Positions 1 to 7,060 of a DNA stretch of 10,005 nt are shown here, one piece after another; position 1 is the first letter of the stretch; every line of letters begins with the position of its first letter. A program made the position numbers and the translations under genes. The notes beneath the pieces are model-generated. The model worked only from the letters and a program-made list of their open reading frames with translations, ran no database searches and had not been told where the DNA came from. Source of the stretch: JAOUEA01 sp039933515 (GTDB lineage Bacteria; Actinomycetota; UBA4738; HRBIN12). The stretch covers positions 1-10,005 of the forward strand of contig JBDTNY010000029.1 of assembly GCA_039933515.1 (NCBI GenBank). The letters run 5' to 3'.

Positions 1-393
1 GTGGAAGTCCCCGTTGAAGTGGAGGTTGATCTCCTCCATCGGCACGATCTGGGCGTAGCCGCCGCCGTTGCCGCCGCCCTTGATGCCGAAGACCGGGCCC
101 ATGCTGGGCTCGCGGAGGCAGAGCATCACGTCCTTGCCGATCTTGCCGAGGCCCTGGGTGAGGGACACGCTCGTGGTGGTCTTGCCCTCACCGGCCTTCG
201 TGGGCGTGATCGCGGTGGTGATGATCAGCTTGCCGTCGGGGCGGTGCTTCAAGCGCTCGAGCACCGAGAGCTCGATCTTCGCGCGGTAGCGGCCGAACAG
301 CTCCAGCTCGTCGTCCTGGATGCCCGCCGCCGCGGCGATGTCGGCGACGGGCCGCAGAACGGCCTCCTGCGCGATCTCGAGTCCTGACTTCAT
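1..393 (-). CDS. fhs: Formate--tetrahydrofolate ligase, N-terminal part (cut by window edge)
   Basis: Formate-tetrahydrofolate ligase joins formate to tetrahydrofolate using ATP, giving 10-formyl-THF in the cytosol. Read on the minus strand from the ATG at 393, the 131 visible codons begin MKSGLEIAQEAVLRPVADIA. They include the family's long N-terminal helix and the P-loop segment TPTKAGEGKTTTSVSLTQGL at about residues 67-86, followed by LREPSMGPVFGIKGGG with its glycine run at about 103-118. About 420 C-terminal residues lie outside the window (family length is near 550). The start is supported by a GGAAGGA ribosome binding site about 9 nt upstream and by the lack of conserved sequence before it. 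It is divergent from fdhD across 159 nt, and its product uses the substrate of the formate dehydrogenase encoded further on. Identity is clear; the physiological direction of the pathway is inference. Confidence 0.95.
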   Translation of the reverse strand, partial: MKSGLEIAQEAVLRPVADIAAAAGIQDDELELFGRYRAKIELSVLERLKHRPDGKLIITTAITPTKAGEGKTTTSVSLTQGLGKIGKDVMLCLREPSMGPVFGIKGGGNGGGYAQIVPMEEINLHFNGDFH

Positions 394-448
394 GGGGCGC
401 GGTCCTTCCAGGTCGGTCGGGTGGGCCCAGGGCGTCGGGCCGCACCGG

Positions 449-478
449 ACGATACGACCCATGGCACGTTGCATCCAA
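449..478 (-). promoter_or_regulatory. Candidate promoter of formate--tetrahydrofolate ligase gene
   Basis: On the minus strand, TTGGAT (complement of 473-478) and TATCGT (complement of 449-454) are separated by 18 nt and lie about 56 nt before the start at 393. This resembles a sigma-70/SigA-type promoter. It is a motif match by eye only, so confidence is limited. Confidence 0.35.
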
Positions 479-515
479 ACCGGGGTTGCGCCGTCCGCGA
501 CCCGGAGTCACGACG

Positions 516-546
516 TTGGACCCGTTCCCCCGATGCCCCGTAGGCT
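516..546 (+). promoter_or_regulatory. Candidate leaderless promoter of fdhD
   Basis: TAGGCT at 541-546 fits the actinobacterial TAnnnT -10 box, and TTGGAC at 516-521 could be the -35 box, with a slightly long 19-nt spacer. The -10 box ends only 6 nt before the fdhD ATG at 553, so transcription would begin at or next to the start codon. No Shine-Dalgarno sequence is visible before that ATG, as expected for a leaderless mRNA. The same hexamer TAGGCT recurs at 8735-8740. Confidence 0.45.
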
Positions 547-552
547 GGGCCG

Positions 553-1392
553 ATGACCGCGAGCATGCCGACCCGCCGGAACGTGACCCCCGTGAAGGTG
601 GTCGCGGTGCACGACGGTGTGCGCAGCGAGCGTCCCGACACTCTCGCGACCGAGGAGCCGATGGAGATCCGCGTCGGCGGCCCGAGGCAGGAGGCCACCC
701 AGGTCGCCGTCACGATGCGGACGCCGGGCGGCGATTACGAGCTCGCGGTGGGGTTCCTGTTCACCGAGGGGTTGATCGCGCCGGGCGACGTCGCCCGCGT
801 CGCGTACTGCGACGACCTCGATGACGAGACGCAGCGATTCAACGTCGTCACGGTCACGCTCGGGCGCCCGTTCGATGCCGCACGGGTGCGCAGGAACTTC
901 TACGCGACGTCGTCGTGCGGGATCTGCGGGAAGGCTGCGCTCGACGACGTGGCGATCCATTGTGACCCCGTAGGCGAAGGCCCACAGATCGCGGGGTCGA
1001 TCCTGATCGGACTGCCCGACGCGATCCGCGCCCAGCAGAAAGTGTTCGATCGCACAGGGGGCCTGCACGCTGCAGGACTGTTCACGGCCGAGGGCGAGCT
1101 GATCTCGCTGCGCGAGGACGTGGGCCGGCACAACGCCGTCGACAAGGTGGTCGGGGAACAGCTGCTCGAAGGGCGGCTGCCCCTGGCAGACCGGGTGCTC
1201 CAGGTGAGCGGCCGCGCGAGCTTCGAGATCGTGCAGAAGGCCGCGATGGCCGGGATTTCGATCGTCAGCGCCGTGAGCGCGCCGTCCTCACTCGCCGTCG
1301 AGGCGGGGGAGCGGTTCGGGATGACGATCGTCGGCTTCGTCCGCGACGGCCGCTGCAACATCTACACGGGGCCCGCCCGGGTCCTCACCTGA
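553..1392 (+). CDS. fdhD: Formate dehydrogenase accessory sulfurtransferase FdhD
   Basis: FdhD passes sulfur from a cysteine desulfurase to the molybdenum or tungsten bis-MGD cofactor of formate dehydrogenase, producing the sulfido ligand needed for activity. The 279-residue protein has the usual family length. Its diagnostic CGxCG motif, SSCGICGKAAL, places the sulfur-carrying cysteines at about C122 and C125. Other family signatures are TPGGDYELAVGFLFTEGL (about 57-74), GGLHAAGLF, EDVGRHNAVDKVVG and SGRASFEIVQKAAMAGI. The ATG at 553 is chosen because a -10 box lies just before it and conserved sequence begins soon after; Met5 is an alternative start. The gene faces away from the formate-THF ligase gene and is separated from the formate dehydrogenase operon by a minus-strand gene pair. 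Its last 105 nt overlap the end of the RDD gene in antisense. Confidence 0.95.
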   Translation: MTASMPTRRNVTPVKVVAVHDGVRSERPDTLATEEPMEIRVGGPRQEATQVAVTMRTPGGDYELAVGFLFTEGLIAPGDVARVAYCDDLDDETQRFNVVTVTLGRPFDAARVRRNFYATSSCGICGKAALDDVAIHCDPVGEGPQIAGSILIGLPDAIRAQQKVFDRTGGLHAAGLFTAEGELISLREDVGRHNAVDKVVGEQLLEGRLPLADRVLQVSGRASFEIVQKAAMAGISIVSAVSAPSSLAVEAGERFGMTIVGFVRDGRCNIYTGPARVLT

Positions 1393-1941
1393 CCCCAAGC
1401 CCTCGCCCGGGACCGCGGAGGCGGCGCCACCGCGAACGTCGCCCGGGCGACGTCGCGAACTCGACATCCAGTCGTAGATCACCGACGTCCGCAGCACCTG
1501 GTCCTGCACCGAGCGGTTCTCCTTGCTGATCGCGGCCCACCAGAGCAGGACGGGCAGGCACGTACACGCGACGGCGCGGGCGAACGCCCGCACGAGGCGG
1601 AGCCGCTGCCCGGCTCCGCCGACGACCCTGAGCCCGAAGAACCGCTTGCCCACCGACCTTCCGGTCGTGGCCCACGAGATCGTCAGGTAGACGACGCAGA
1701 TCACTCCCGCGCCCACAAGCGCCGTGCCGAACGAAACCGTCGGCCAGGAGAACACGCGAGGACGGAACGTGAATCTTGCCGCCGCCCACGCCAGGTAGCC
1801 GACCCCTAGGGAGCCGGCGACGACCAGTGCGTCGATCAGCATCACGATCGTCCTGGTGACTACGCCGGCCCGCCGGCCCTGCACCTGGTGCGCCGCGTCC
1901 GGCAGCATGGTGCGGACATGGGGTTTGATCTGCGTGGCCAT
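1288..1941 (-). CDS. RDD family membrane protein with C-terminal tail overlapping fdhD
   Basis: This 217-residue protein matches the RDD family of small integral membrane proteins, whose function is mostly unknown (some members affect ion or osmotic homeostasis). The RDD pattern is seen as R24 and D37 in RRAGVVTRTIVMLIDALVV, then GRSVGKRFFGLRVV at 94-107 and DQVLRTSVIYDW at 147-158. Three membrane segments can be seen at about 28-50, 68-92 and 116-138. The ATG at 1941 directly follows the TGA of the upstream repeat-protein gene (TGA|ATG, no gap), with GAGG 8 nt before the start, so the two are probably translationally coupled. The RDD fold should end near residue 160. The remaining residues form a hydrophilic, Gly/Pro/Arg/Asp-rich tail, and from about residue 184 the DNA is antisense to fdhD. 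The tail shows no recognisable domain and may be a passive read-through. Confidence 0.8.
   Translation of the reverse strand: MATQIKPHVRTMLPDAAHQVQGRRAGVVTRTIVMLIDALVVAGSLGVGYLAWAAARFTFRPRVFSWPTVSFGTALVGAGVICVVYLTISWATTGRSVGKRFFGLRVVGGAGQRLRLVRAFARAVACTCLPVLLWWAAISKENRSVQDQVLRTSVIYDWMSSSRRRPGDVRGGAASAVPGEGLGSGEDPGGPRVDVAAAVADEADDRHPEPLPRLDGE
1431..1457. terminator. Palindromic hairpin just after fdhD; possible bidirectional terminator
   Basis: Positions 1436-1453 form a perfect 18-bp palindrome (ACGTCGCCCGGGCGACGT). CGCG on each side (1431-1434 and 1454-1457) can extend the stem if A1435 is bulged. It lies 43 nt after the fdhD stop and inside the RDD reading frame. No U-tract follows on either strand, so if it is a terminator it would be the U-less kind proposed for actinobacteria. 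It may also simply reflect GC-rich coding (RRRPGDVR). Confidence 0.3.
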
Positions 1942-3054
1942 TCAGTGGACCTCGGCCGCTCCGGGTACCGCCGTGTGGCGGGCATCGCGGCGGCGAAGGA
2001 TCCGATCGATCGCACGGGCCACGAACCGGTCGGCTTCGATGCCCAGCACGCGCACTTCTTGCACGGTCTCGCTCGCCATCGCGCCGGTCGAATCCCGGAT
2101 GATGTCGGGGAGGTCGATCTCGTCGATCACGTCCTGCGCGAGGGCACCCAGGTCGAGCCTGGCCACGACCGCGTCGAGGTCGAGCCGTTGCGCGACCCGA
2201 TCTATGTCGATCCGGTCCGCGACGGCATCGAGGTCCACGCGGGCGAGCACCGCATCGATCGGAAGCCGGTCGACGAGTCGGTCCATGTCCACGCGATCCA
2301 CGAGCGCGTTCACGTCGATCCGCGCGATCAGCGCGTCGAGGTCGATATCGGCGGCGATCGCGTTGATGTCGAGACGATCGCGGATCAACGCGGTGAGATC
2401 GATCTGGTCGAGCGCGTTCATGGTCACGGACGGAACGAGATCACGCATGAACGCCTCGGCCGACGATCGCGCGCCTGCCTCCTTCGCCTTCCAGGTTCCG
2501 TCGAGGAACCGAACGGCCGATCCGGCGACGCTCGAGAACCCGCCCAGCAGCGGCGGGTTAGCGGCCGTCGACGCCATCGGCTCGACCGCCTCGCTCGCCG
2601 CGCTGACCGCCTTGGCCATCAGCTCCGCGAGCGTCGCGGCCGCGCCTAGGGCCGCCCCCGTGAGCATCTCGATCGGCTCGTTCCGCGCGTCGTCGGGTGC
2701 CCCCTGGCCGTCGACCGTGCGGCGCAGGCTCCCGGCAACCGCATCGACGACCCCGACCGTCAGCCCGAGCCCGACCCGCGCGATCTGCTCCAGCATCGCA
2801 CCGAGCTCTGCGTTGGGAGCCGGTCCCGGCGAGGGGTCTGGATCCTCGTGGGACCTCGCTTCGCGGGCCATGACCTCTTCCCAGGATAGGTCCTCGTCCT
2901 CGCCCCCGTCCTCGATGTCGTCGCTGCCGGTCTGCGGTGGGGGCGGCTGAACTTCGGCGGCGGAGTCCGTAGGCAGGTCAGGCTGGGGCGTTCGCAGGGG
3001 GACGACGTTGTCGTCGGCGTCGCGGGTGATCGGGATCTGCTCCATAGGTCCCAT
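1942..3054 (-). CDS. Nonapeptide-repeat protein paired with RDD protein; function unknown
   Basis: I do not recognise a named function. The 370-residue product has a proline-rich and very acidic N-terminus (about residues 1-80, including DDIEDGGEDEDLSWEE). Two hydrophobic, alanine/glycine-rich stretches follow at about 84-110 and 128-155. Residues 219-322 form a run of nine-residue repeats such as DLDALIARI, DVNALVDRV and DLDAVADRI, and the protein ends in a basic helix (IDRILRRRDARH). From memory, similar D-hydrophobic-D repeats occur in actinobacterial RDD-family proteins, sometimes fused to the RDD domain; here they are a separate protein ending exactly where the RDD gene begins. The ATG at 3054 is preferred because GGGAGG lies 6 nt before it; ATGs at 3057 and 3045 are alternatives. 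An upstream in-frame extension across the promoter region is unlikely to be translated. There is no signal peptide. Confidence 0.75.
   Translation of the reverse strand: MGPMEQIPITRDADDNVVPLRTPQPDLPTDSAAEVQPPPPQTGSDDIEDGGEDEDLSWEEVMAREARSHEDPDPSPGPAPNAELGAMLEQIARVGLGLTVGVVDAVAGSLRRTVDGQGAPDDARNEPIEMLTGAALGAAATLAELMAKAVSAASEAVEPMASTAANPPLLGGFSSVAGSAVRFLDGTWKAKEAGARSSAEAFMRDLVPSVTMNALDQIDLTALIRDRLDINAIAADIDLDALIARIDVNALVDRVDMDRLVDRLPIDAVLARVDLDAVADRIDIDRVAQRLDLDAVVARLDLGALAQDVIDEIDLPDIIRDSTGAMASETVQEVRVLGIEADRFVARAIDRILRRRDARHTAVPGAAEVH
2155..2370 (-). repeat. Eight tandem 27-bp repeats encoding a nonapeptide
   Basis: Residues 229-300 of the minus-strand protein divide exactly into eight units of nine residues: DINAIAADI, DLDALIARI, DVNALVDRV, DMDRLVDRL, PIDAVLARV, DLDAVADRI, DIDRVAQRL and DLDAVVARL. 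The consensus is D-hydrophobic-D/N-A/R-hydrophobic-x-x-R/D-hydrophobic. Looser copies flank the block (DLTALIRDRL before; DLGALAQ and DLPDIIRDS after), so the whole array spans about 2089-2400. The nucleotide copies differ, so this is an old protein repeat and not a recent DNA expansion. Confidence 0.85.
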
Positions 3055-3150
3055 CATGAACCTCCCGGCTCCGTCGCGACCACCCTGGCCGCCTATCGGC
3101 GAAAGGGACCCCGGGTCACCGGCCGTGGACCGCCTCGAGGGAAGCCGACG

Positions 3151-3187
3151 TAGAATCGCGAGGATCCGGATCCCCGGAGGAAGGAGC
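3151..3187 (+). promoter_or_regulatory. Leader of the formate dehydrogenase operon: -10-like box, palindrome and strong RBS
   Basis: TAGAAT at 3151-3156 resembles a -10 box, but no good -35 box stands 16-19 nt upstream. GGATCCGGATCC at 3162-3173 is a perfect 12-bp palindrome between this box and the ribosome binding site, where an operator could lie. A purine-rich ribosome binding site GGAGGAAGGAG covers 3176-3186, leaving 9 nt to the ATG at 3196. The ribosome binding site is convincing; the promoter and operator are tentative. Confidence 0.4.
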
Positions 3188-3195
3188 AACCGTCG

Positions 3196-5121
3196 ATGGG
3201 CGCACCGCTCACCCGACTGACCGAGCCGATGGTTCGCGACAACGGCACGCTGCGCGTCGCCACCTGGGACGAGGCCCTGGATCGGGCCGCCGAGGGGCTC
3301 CGCCGCGCCGTCGAGCGCAACCCCGGCTGGGGGACAGGGGTGTTCAGCTGCTCGAAGGCCTCGAACGAGATGAACTTCGTCGCTGGGAAGTTCTCCCGTC
3401 AGGTGCTCGGCAGCAACAACATCGACTCGTGTAACCGCACCTGACACGCTCCTTCTGTGGTCGGTCTGGCCACGGTGTTCGGAGCAGGCGGGGGCACGAG
3501 TTCATACGAAGAGGTCGAGCACACCGACCTCATGCTGTTGTGGGGGTCGAACGCGCGCGCGGCGCATCCGATCTTCTTCCACCACGTCCTGAAGGGGATC
3601 CACCAGGGGATGAAGCTGATCGTGGTGGACCCGAGGCGTACCGAGTCGGCCGAGTGGGGCGACCTGTGGCTCGGTATCGACGTCGGCACCGATATCGCGC
3701 TCTCGAACTCGATCGCCCGGGAGATCATCGTCAGCGGCCTCCACGACACGGCGTTCATCACGCGCGCGACCCTGGGGTTCGAGGAGTATGCGGCATCAGT
3801 GATGGACTGGACCCTCGAACGGGGCGAGGAAGTCACCGGCATACCCGCCGACGTCATCCGCGAGGTCGCACACGCTTACGCGACAGCCGACCGCGCGATG
3901 ATCTGCTGGACCCTCGGCATCACCGAACACCACAACGCCGTCGACAACGTCGTGTCGCTGATCAACCTGTCGCTCCTGACCGGCCACGTCGGCACGTACG
4001 GCAGCGGCGTGAACCCGCTGCGCGGACAGAACAACGTGCAGGGCGGCGGCGACATGGGGGCGATCCCGAACAAGCTCGCCGGCTTCCAGGACATCGAACA
4101 GGACGGCGCCGCGCGCGCCCGGTTCGAGGCCGCGTGGGACGTCCCGATCATCCCGGCGTACGGCTACACGCTGACGCAGATGTTCGAGGCGATGGAGCGT
4201 GGCGACCTCACCGCGGCCTACGTGATCGGTGAGAACCCGGCATCGAGCGAGGCGGACAAGACCCACACGGTGAAGCTCATGGAGGCACTCGACTGCCTGA
4301 TCGTCCAGGACATCTTCATGACGAGGACCGCCGAGCTCGCCGACGTGGTGTTCCCGGCGTCGAACTCCGCGTTCGAGACCGACGGGACCGTCACGAACAG
4401 CGAGCGCCGCGTGCAGCGGGTGCGCAAGGCGCTCGACCCGCCCGGCAACGCGCGGGACGACATCTGGATCATCGCCCAGCTCGCCAAACGACTTGGGCGC
4501 GACTGGGGCGACCTCACGTCGCACGAGGCCTGGGAGGAGCTCCGGACGCTCAGCCCGATGCACGCCGGGATGTCGTACAAGCGCCTCGACGAGCTGGGCG
4601 GCATCCAATGGCCTTGCCCCGACGAGACGCACCCCGGCACGAAGTTCCTGCATGCGCGGCTGTGGGCCGACGACCCGGCCGAACGAGGCCCGAAGGCGCC
4701 GTTCTCGGTCGTCGTCGATGACCCGCCAGTCGACACGCTCACCGAGGAGTTCCCGCTGCGCCTCACGACCGGTCGTCGCCTCGACTCGTACAACACAGGC
4801 GTGCAGACCGGCGGCTACACCTCGCCGCTTCGCCGAGGGGAGACGATCGACATGTCGCCCGAAGACGTCGAGCTGATGGGACTGGCGGAAAGTGAAGTCG
4901 TCGCGATCTCGTCGCGGCGGGGGACCGTAGAGGCGCCGGTGCACGTCGACCCGGGCCTGCGGCCCGGGCTCGTCTTCATGACGTTCCACTTCCCGGATCA
5001 GGTGGACACGAACGTGCTCACGATCGAGGCGACGGATCCTCGGTCGGGAACCGCCGAGTTCAAAGCCACCGCGGTGCGGGTCGACAAGCTCCCGCTCCCG
5101 GTGGCGGGGGGGAGCGAGTGA
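3196..5121 (+). CDS. fdhA: Selenocysteine-containing formate dehydrogenase, molybdopterin catalytic subunit lacking the N-terminal [4Fe-4S] domain
   Basis: This is the catalytic part of a Mo/W-bis-MGD formate dehydrogenase (formate to CO2, two electrons). One frame runs from the ATG at 3196 to the TGA at 5119-5121 (641 residues), interrupted only by TGA at 3442-3444. That codon falls at the active-site position, SNNIDSCNRT-U-HAPSVVG, giving Sec83 next to the conserved His84, as in E. coli FdhF (Sec140-His141). Homology continues without a break across it and a SECIS hairpin follows, so this is recoding and not a pseudogene. Cofactor-binding signatures are RGQNNVQGGGDMG (276-288) and GENPASSEADKTHT (345 on); a C-terminal molydop-binding domain starts near 520 (PLRLTTGRRLDSYNTG). 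The usual CxxCxxxC [4Fe-4S] domain is absent: the protein starts just after it (APLTRLTEPMVRDNG), and that domain is found in the protein encoded at 7060-8076. The next gene follows after 25 nt. Confidence 0.93.
3442..3485 (+). promoter_or_regulatory. UGA selenocysteine codon with bacterial SECIS hairpin
   Basis: The UGA at 3442-3444 is followed by a hairpin in which GUGGUC (3457-3462) pairs with GGCCAC (3468-3473), including one U-G wobble, around the five-base loop GGUCU (3463-3467). GGUCU is the apical-loop sequence bound by SelB in the E. coli fdhF SECIS. The 18 nt between UGA and loop equal the E. coli spacing as I recall it. A lower stem, GCUCC (3448-3452) with GGAGC (3481-3485), can also form. 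The element lies inside the coding sequence and implies that the genome carries selA, selB, selC and selD. Confidence 0.9.
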
Positions 5122-5146
5122 TCGACCCGATCCTCGAGGGGGTCGC

Positions 5147-7060
5147 GTGGACCTCCATCTGACCCCGGCCGTCGCGTCCGATGAAGAGCGTGCTGCCGTC
5201 GACGCACTGCTCGGCGTCCCCGAGTCGGGCTGGCACGGAGCCGCGCGCGACGAACACACCCATCGCGTGGCGCGCGGCGGCCGCGCCGCCCGGAACGAAA
5301 GGCATCTGTTGCTGCCGGCGCTGCATGCCCTGCAGGCGCGGGCAGGCTGGATCAGCGAAGGCGGCCTCAACTACGTATGCCAGCGGCTCACCGTGCCGCC
5401 CGCCGAGGCCTACGGAGTCGCGACGTTCTACGCGATGTTCAGCGTGGAGGAGCGGCCGCGGAACGTCGTACACGTCTGCGACGACCTTGCGTGCAAGCTG
5501 GCGGGCGTGGATCGACTGTGCGACCGCTTGACCGCCGAGGTCGGCCCCGAGGGCACGCCCTCGCGTGACGGATCGAGCACCTGGCGCACGAGTCCTTGCC
5601 TGGGGATGTGCGAGCAGGCGCCCGTCATGTTCGCACAACGAACGGGACGGGACGAAGTAGCGCTCGCTGGAGCCTCGGTCGCCACGTTCAACGCGCTCGT
5701 GGCGCCTGCGTCGACCGCGACGTGTTCGGGTGCCGACACCGCCCCGCAAACATGGGACCCCGAGGACCGCAAGGAGCTCCGTCTGCTGAAGCGTGTCGGC
5801 GTCGTCGACCCCGAGTCGTTCGACGATTACCACGCCCACGGGGGGTACACGGCCCTCCGCCGCGCGGTCGAGCTCGGCGCGAAAGACACGATCCGCGAGG
5901 TCGCCGACGCGAAGCTCATGGGCCGCGGCGGCGCGGCCTTCCCGACCGGTGTGAAGTGGAAGGCCGTCGCCGAGCAGCCCGTCCACCCGCACTACTTCGT
6001 CTGCAACGCCGACGAATCCGAACCGGGGACCTTCAAAGACCGCGTCATGATGGAGCTCGACCCGTTCGCAGTGGTCGAGGCGCTCACGATCGCGGGCTTC
6101 GCCACGGGGGCGGAACAGGGCTACCTCTACGTCCGCGGTGAGTATCCGCTCGCCACTCGCCGTCTCGAGCACGCGATCGCCGAAGCGCGGCACCGTGGTT
6201 ACCTCGGCGACGACGTGATGGGGGCGGGATTCGGGTTCGACATCGAGCTGCGGCGGGGCGCGGGCGCCTACATCTGCGGCGAGGAGACGGCGCTGTTCAA
6301 CTCGCTCGAAGGCAAGCGGGGGGAGCCGCGCAACAAGCCGCCGTTCCCCGTGCAGCGCGGCCTGTTCGGCAAGCCGACCGGGATCAACAACGTGGAGACG
6401 CTGCTGAACGTCCTCGAGATCCTTACGGTCGGAGGGGCGGCGTATGCCGAGACCGGCACCGAGGGATCGGCGGGACCGCGGCTGTTCTGCCTGTCGGGAC
6501 ACGTCGAGCGGCCGGGGGTGTACGAGCACGAGCACGGCGTCACGCTCGGCGAGGTGATCGAGGCGGCGGGAGGGGTCCGCGAGGGCGCGGCGCTGAAGGC
6601 CGTGCTGCTCGGCGGTGCCGCCGGAGGGTTCGTCGGGCCCGACCGTCTAGACGTTCGCCTCACCTTCGAGGACGCCCGGGCGGGGGGCTATACCCTCGGA
6701 TCCGGCGTCGTGATGCTGTTCGACGAGGACGCCGACCTGACCGACGCCTGCCTACGGATCGCGCGGTTCTTCCGCGACGAGTCGTGTGGCCAGTGCGTGC
6801 CGTGCCGTGTCGGGACCGTGCGCCAAGAGGAGGCGCTCCATCGCATCGCGCAGGGCCGGCCGCTTGGCTCGCGTGCCGACGAGCTCGCGTTGCTCGAGGA
6901 CGTCGCGCAGGTGATGCGCGACGCCTCGATCTGCGGGCTCGGGCAGACCGCCGCGAACGCCGTGCAGTCCGCTATCGCCTCGTTCGGCGTCTTCGGCGGA
7001 GACGACACCGATACCCTGGCGGGCGACACGCTTCCGACCCCGACTGAGGCGCAGGAGTGA
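5147..7060 (+). CDS. NAD-dependent formate dehydrogenase diaphorase subunit, NuoE-NuoF fusion
   Basis: This 637-residue protein moves electrons between the formate dehydrogenase iron-sulfur chain and NAD+. Residues 1-185 form a NuoE-like thioredoxin-fold domain whose [2Fe-2S] ligands are C111, C116, C151 and C155 (CDDLAC and CLGMC). Residues 205-615 form a NuoF-like domain. It has the NADH/FMN-binding GRGGAAFPTG (259-268), CNADESEPGTFKDR (286-299) and GAGAYICGEETAL (371-383), and [4Fe-4S] ligands C547, C550, C553 and C596. The same fusion occurs in HoxF and in some FDH beta subunits, while FdsG and FdsB are separate. The start is GTG at 5147, with GAGGGGG (5136-5142) just before it. Its stop overlaps the next start by one base (TGATG), so the next gene is probably translationally coupled. 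The last 20 or so residues are acidic and Thr/Pro-rich with no clear role. Confidence 0.94.
   Translation: MDLHLTPAVASDEERAAVDALLGVPESGWHGAARDEHTHRVARGGRAARNERHLLLPALHALQARAGWISEGGLNYVCQRLTVPPAEAYGVATFYAMFSVEERPRNVVHVCDDLACKLAGVDRLCDRLTAEVGPEGTPSRDGSSTWRTSPCLGMCEQAPVMFAQRTGRDEVALAGASVATFNALVAPASTATCSGADTAPQTWDPEDRKELRLLKRVGVVDPESFDDYHAHGGYTALRRAVELGAKDTIREVADAKLMGRGGAAFPTGVKWKAVAEQPVHPHYFVCNADESEPGTFKDRVMMELDPFAVVEALTIAGFATGAEQGYLYVRGEYPLATRRLEHAIAEARHRGYLGDDVMGAGFGFDIELRRGAGAYICGEETALFNSLEGKRGEPRNKPPFPVQRGLFGKPTGINNVETLLNVLEILTVGGAAYAETGTEGSAGPRLFCLSGHVERPGVYEHEHGVTLGEVIEAAGGVREGAALKAVLLGGAAGGFVGPDRLDVRLTFEDARAGGYTLGSGVVMLFDEDADLTDACLRIARFFRDESCGQCVPCRVGTVRQEEALHRIAQGRPLGSRADELALLEDVAQVMRDASICGLGQTAANAVQSAIASFGVFGGDDTDTLAGDTLPTPTEAQE

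Noticed and set aside
2089..2400. CRISPR-like array from the regularly spaced 27-bp units
   Set aside because: The units are adjacent without spacers, vary at the DNA level, and encode a clear nine-residue protein repeat.
1856..2950. Plus-strand Ser/Arg-rich open frame opposite the nonapeptide-repeat gene
   Set aside because: Its repetitive Ser/Arg sequence is the antisense image of the 27-bp repeats; the minus-strand reading has the ribosome binding site, the coupled downstream gene and a structured repeat.
3442..3444. The TGA as a nonsense mutation making fdhA a pseudogene
   Set aside because: It lies exactly at the catalytic Cys/Sec position, is followed by a SECIS hairpin with a GGUCU loop, and the frame and homology continue intact for 558 residues.
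3055..3447. N-terminal extension of the repeat protein to an upstream start at 3447
   Set aside because: The extension would run through the leader and first codons of fdhA in antisense; a good ribosome binding site sits next to the ATGs at 3054-3057.
3796..5370. Long minus-strand open frame (524 codons) opposite the formate dehydrogenase gene
   Set aside because: It is low-complexity and Arg/His/Val-rich with no domain, and it is antisense to a clearly conserved enzyme; such frames are common in GC-rich DNA.
5060..6535. Minus-strand open frame (491 codons) opposite the NuoE-NuoF fusion gene
   Set aside because: Shadow of the plus-strand gene, with typical antisense composition and no recognisable motif.
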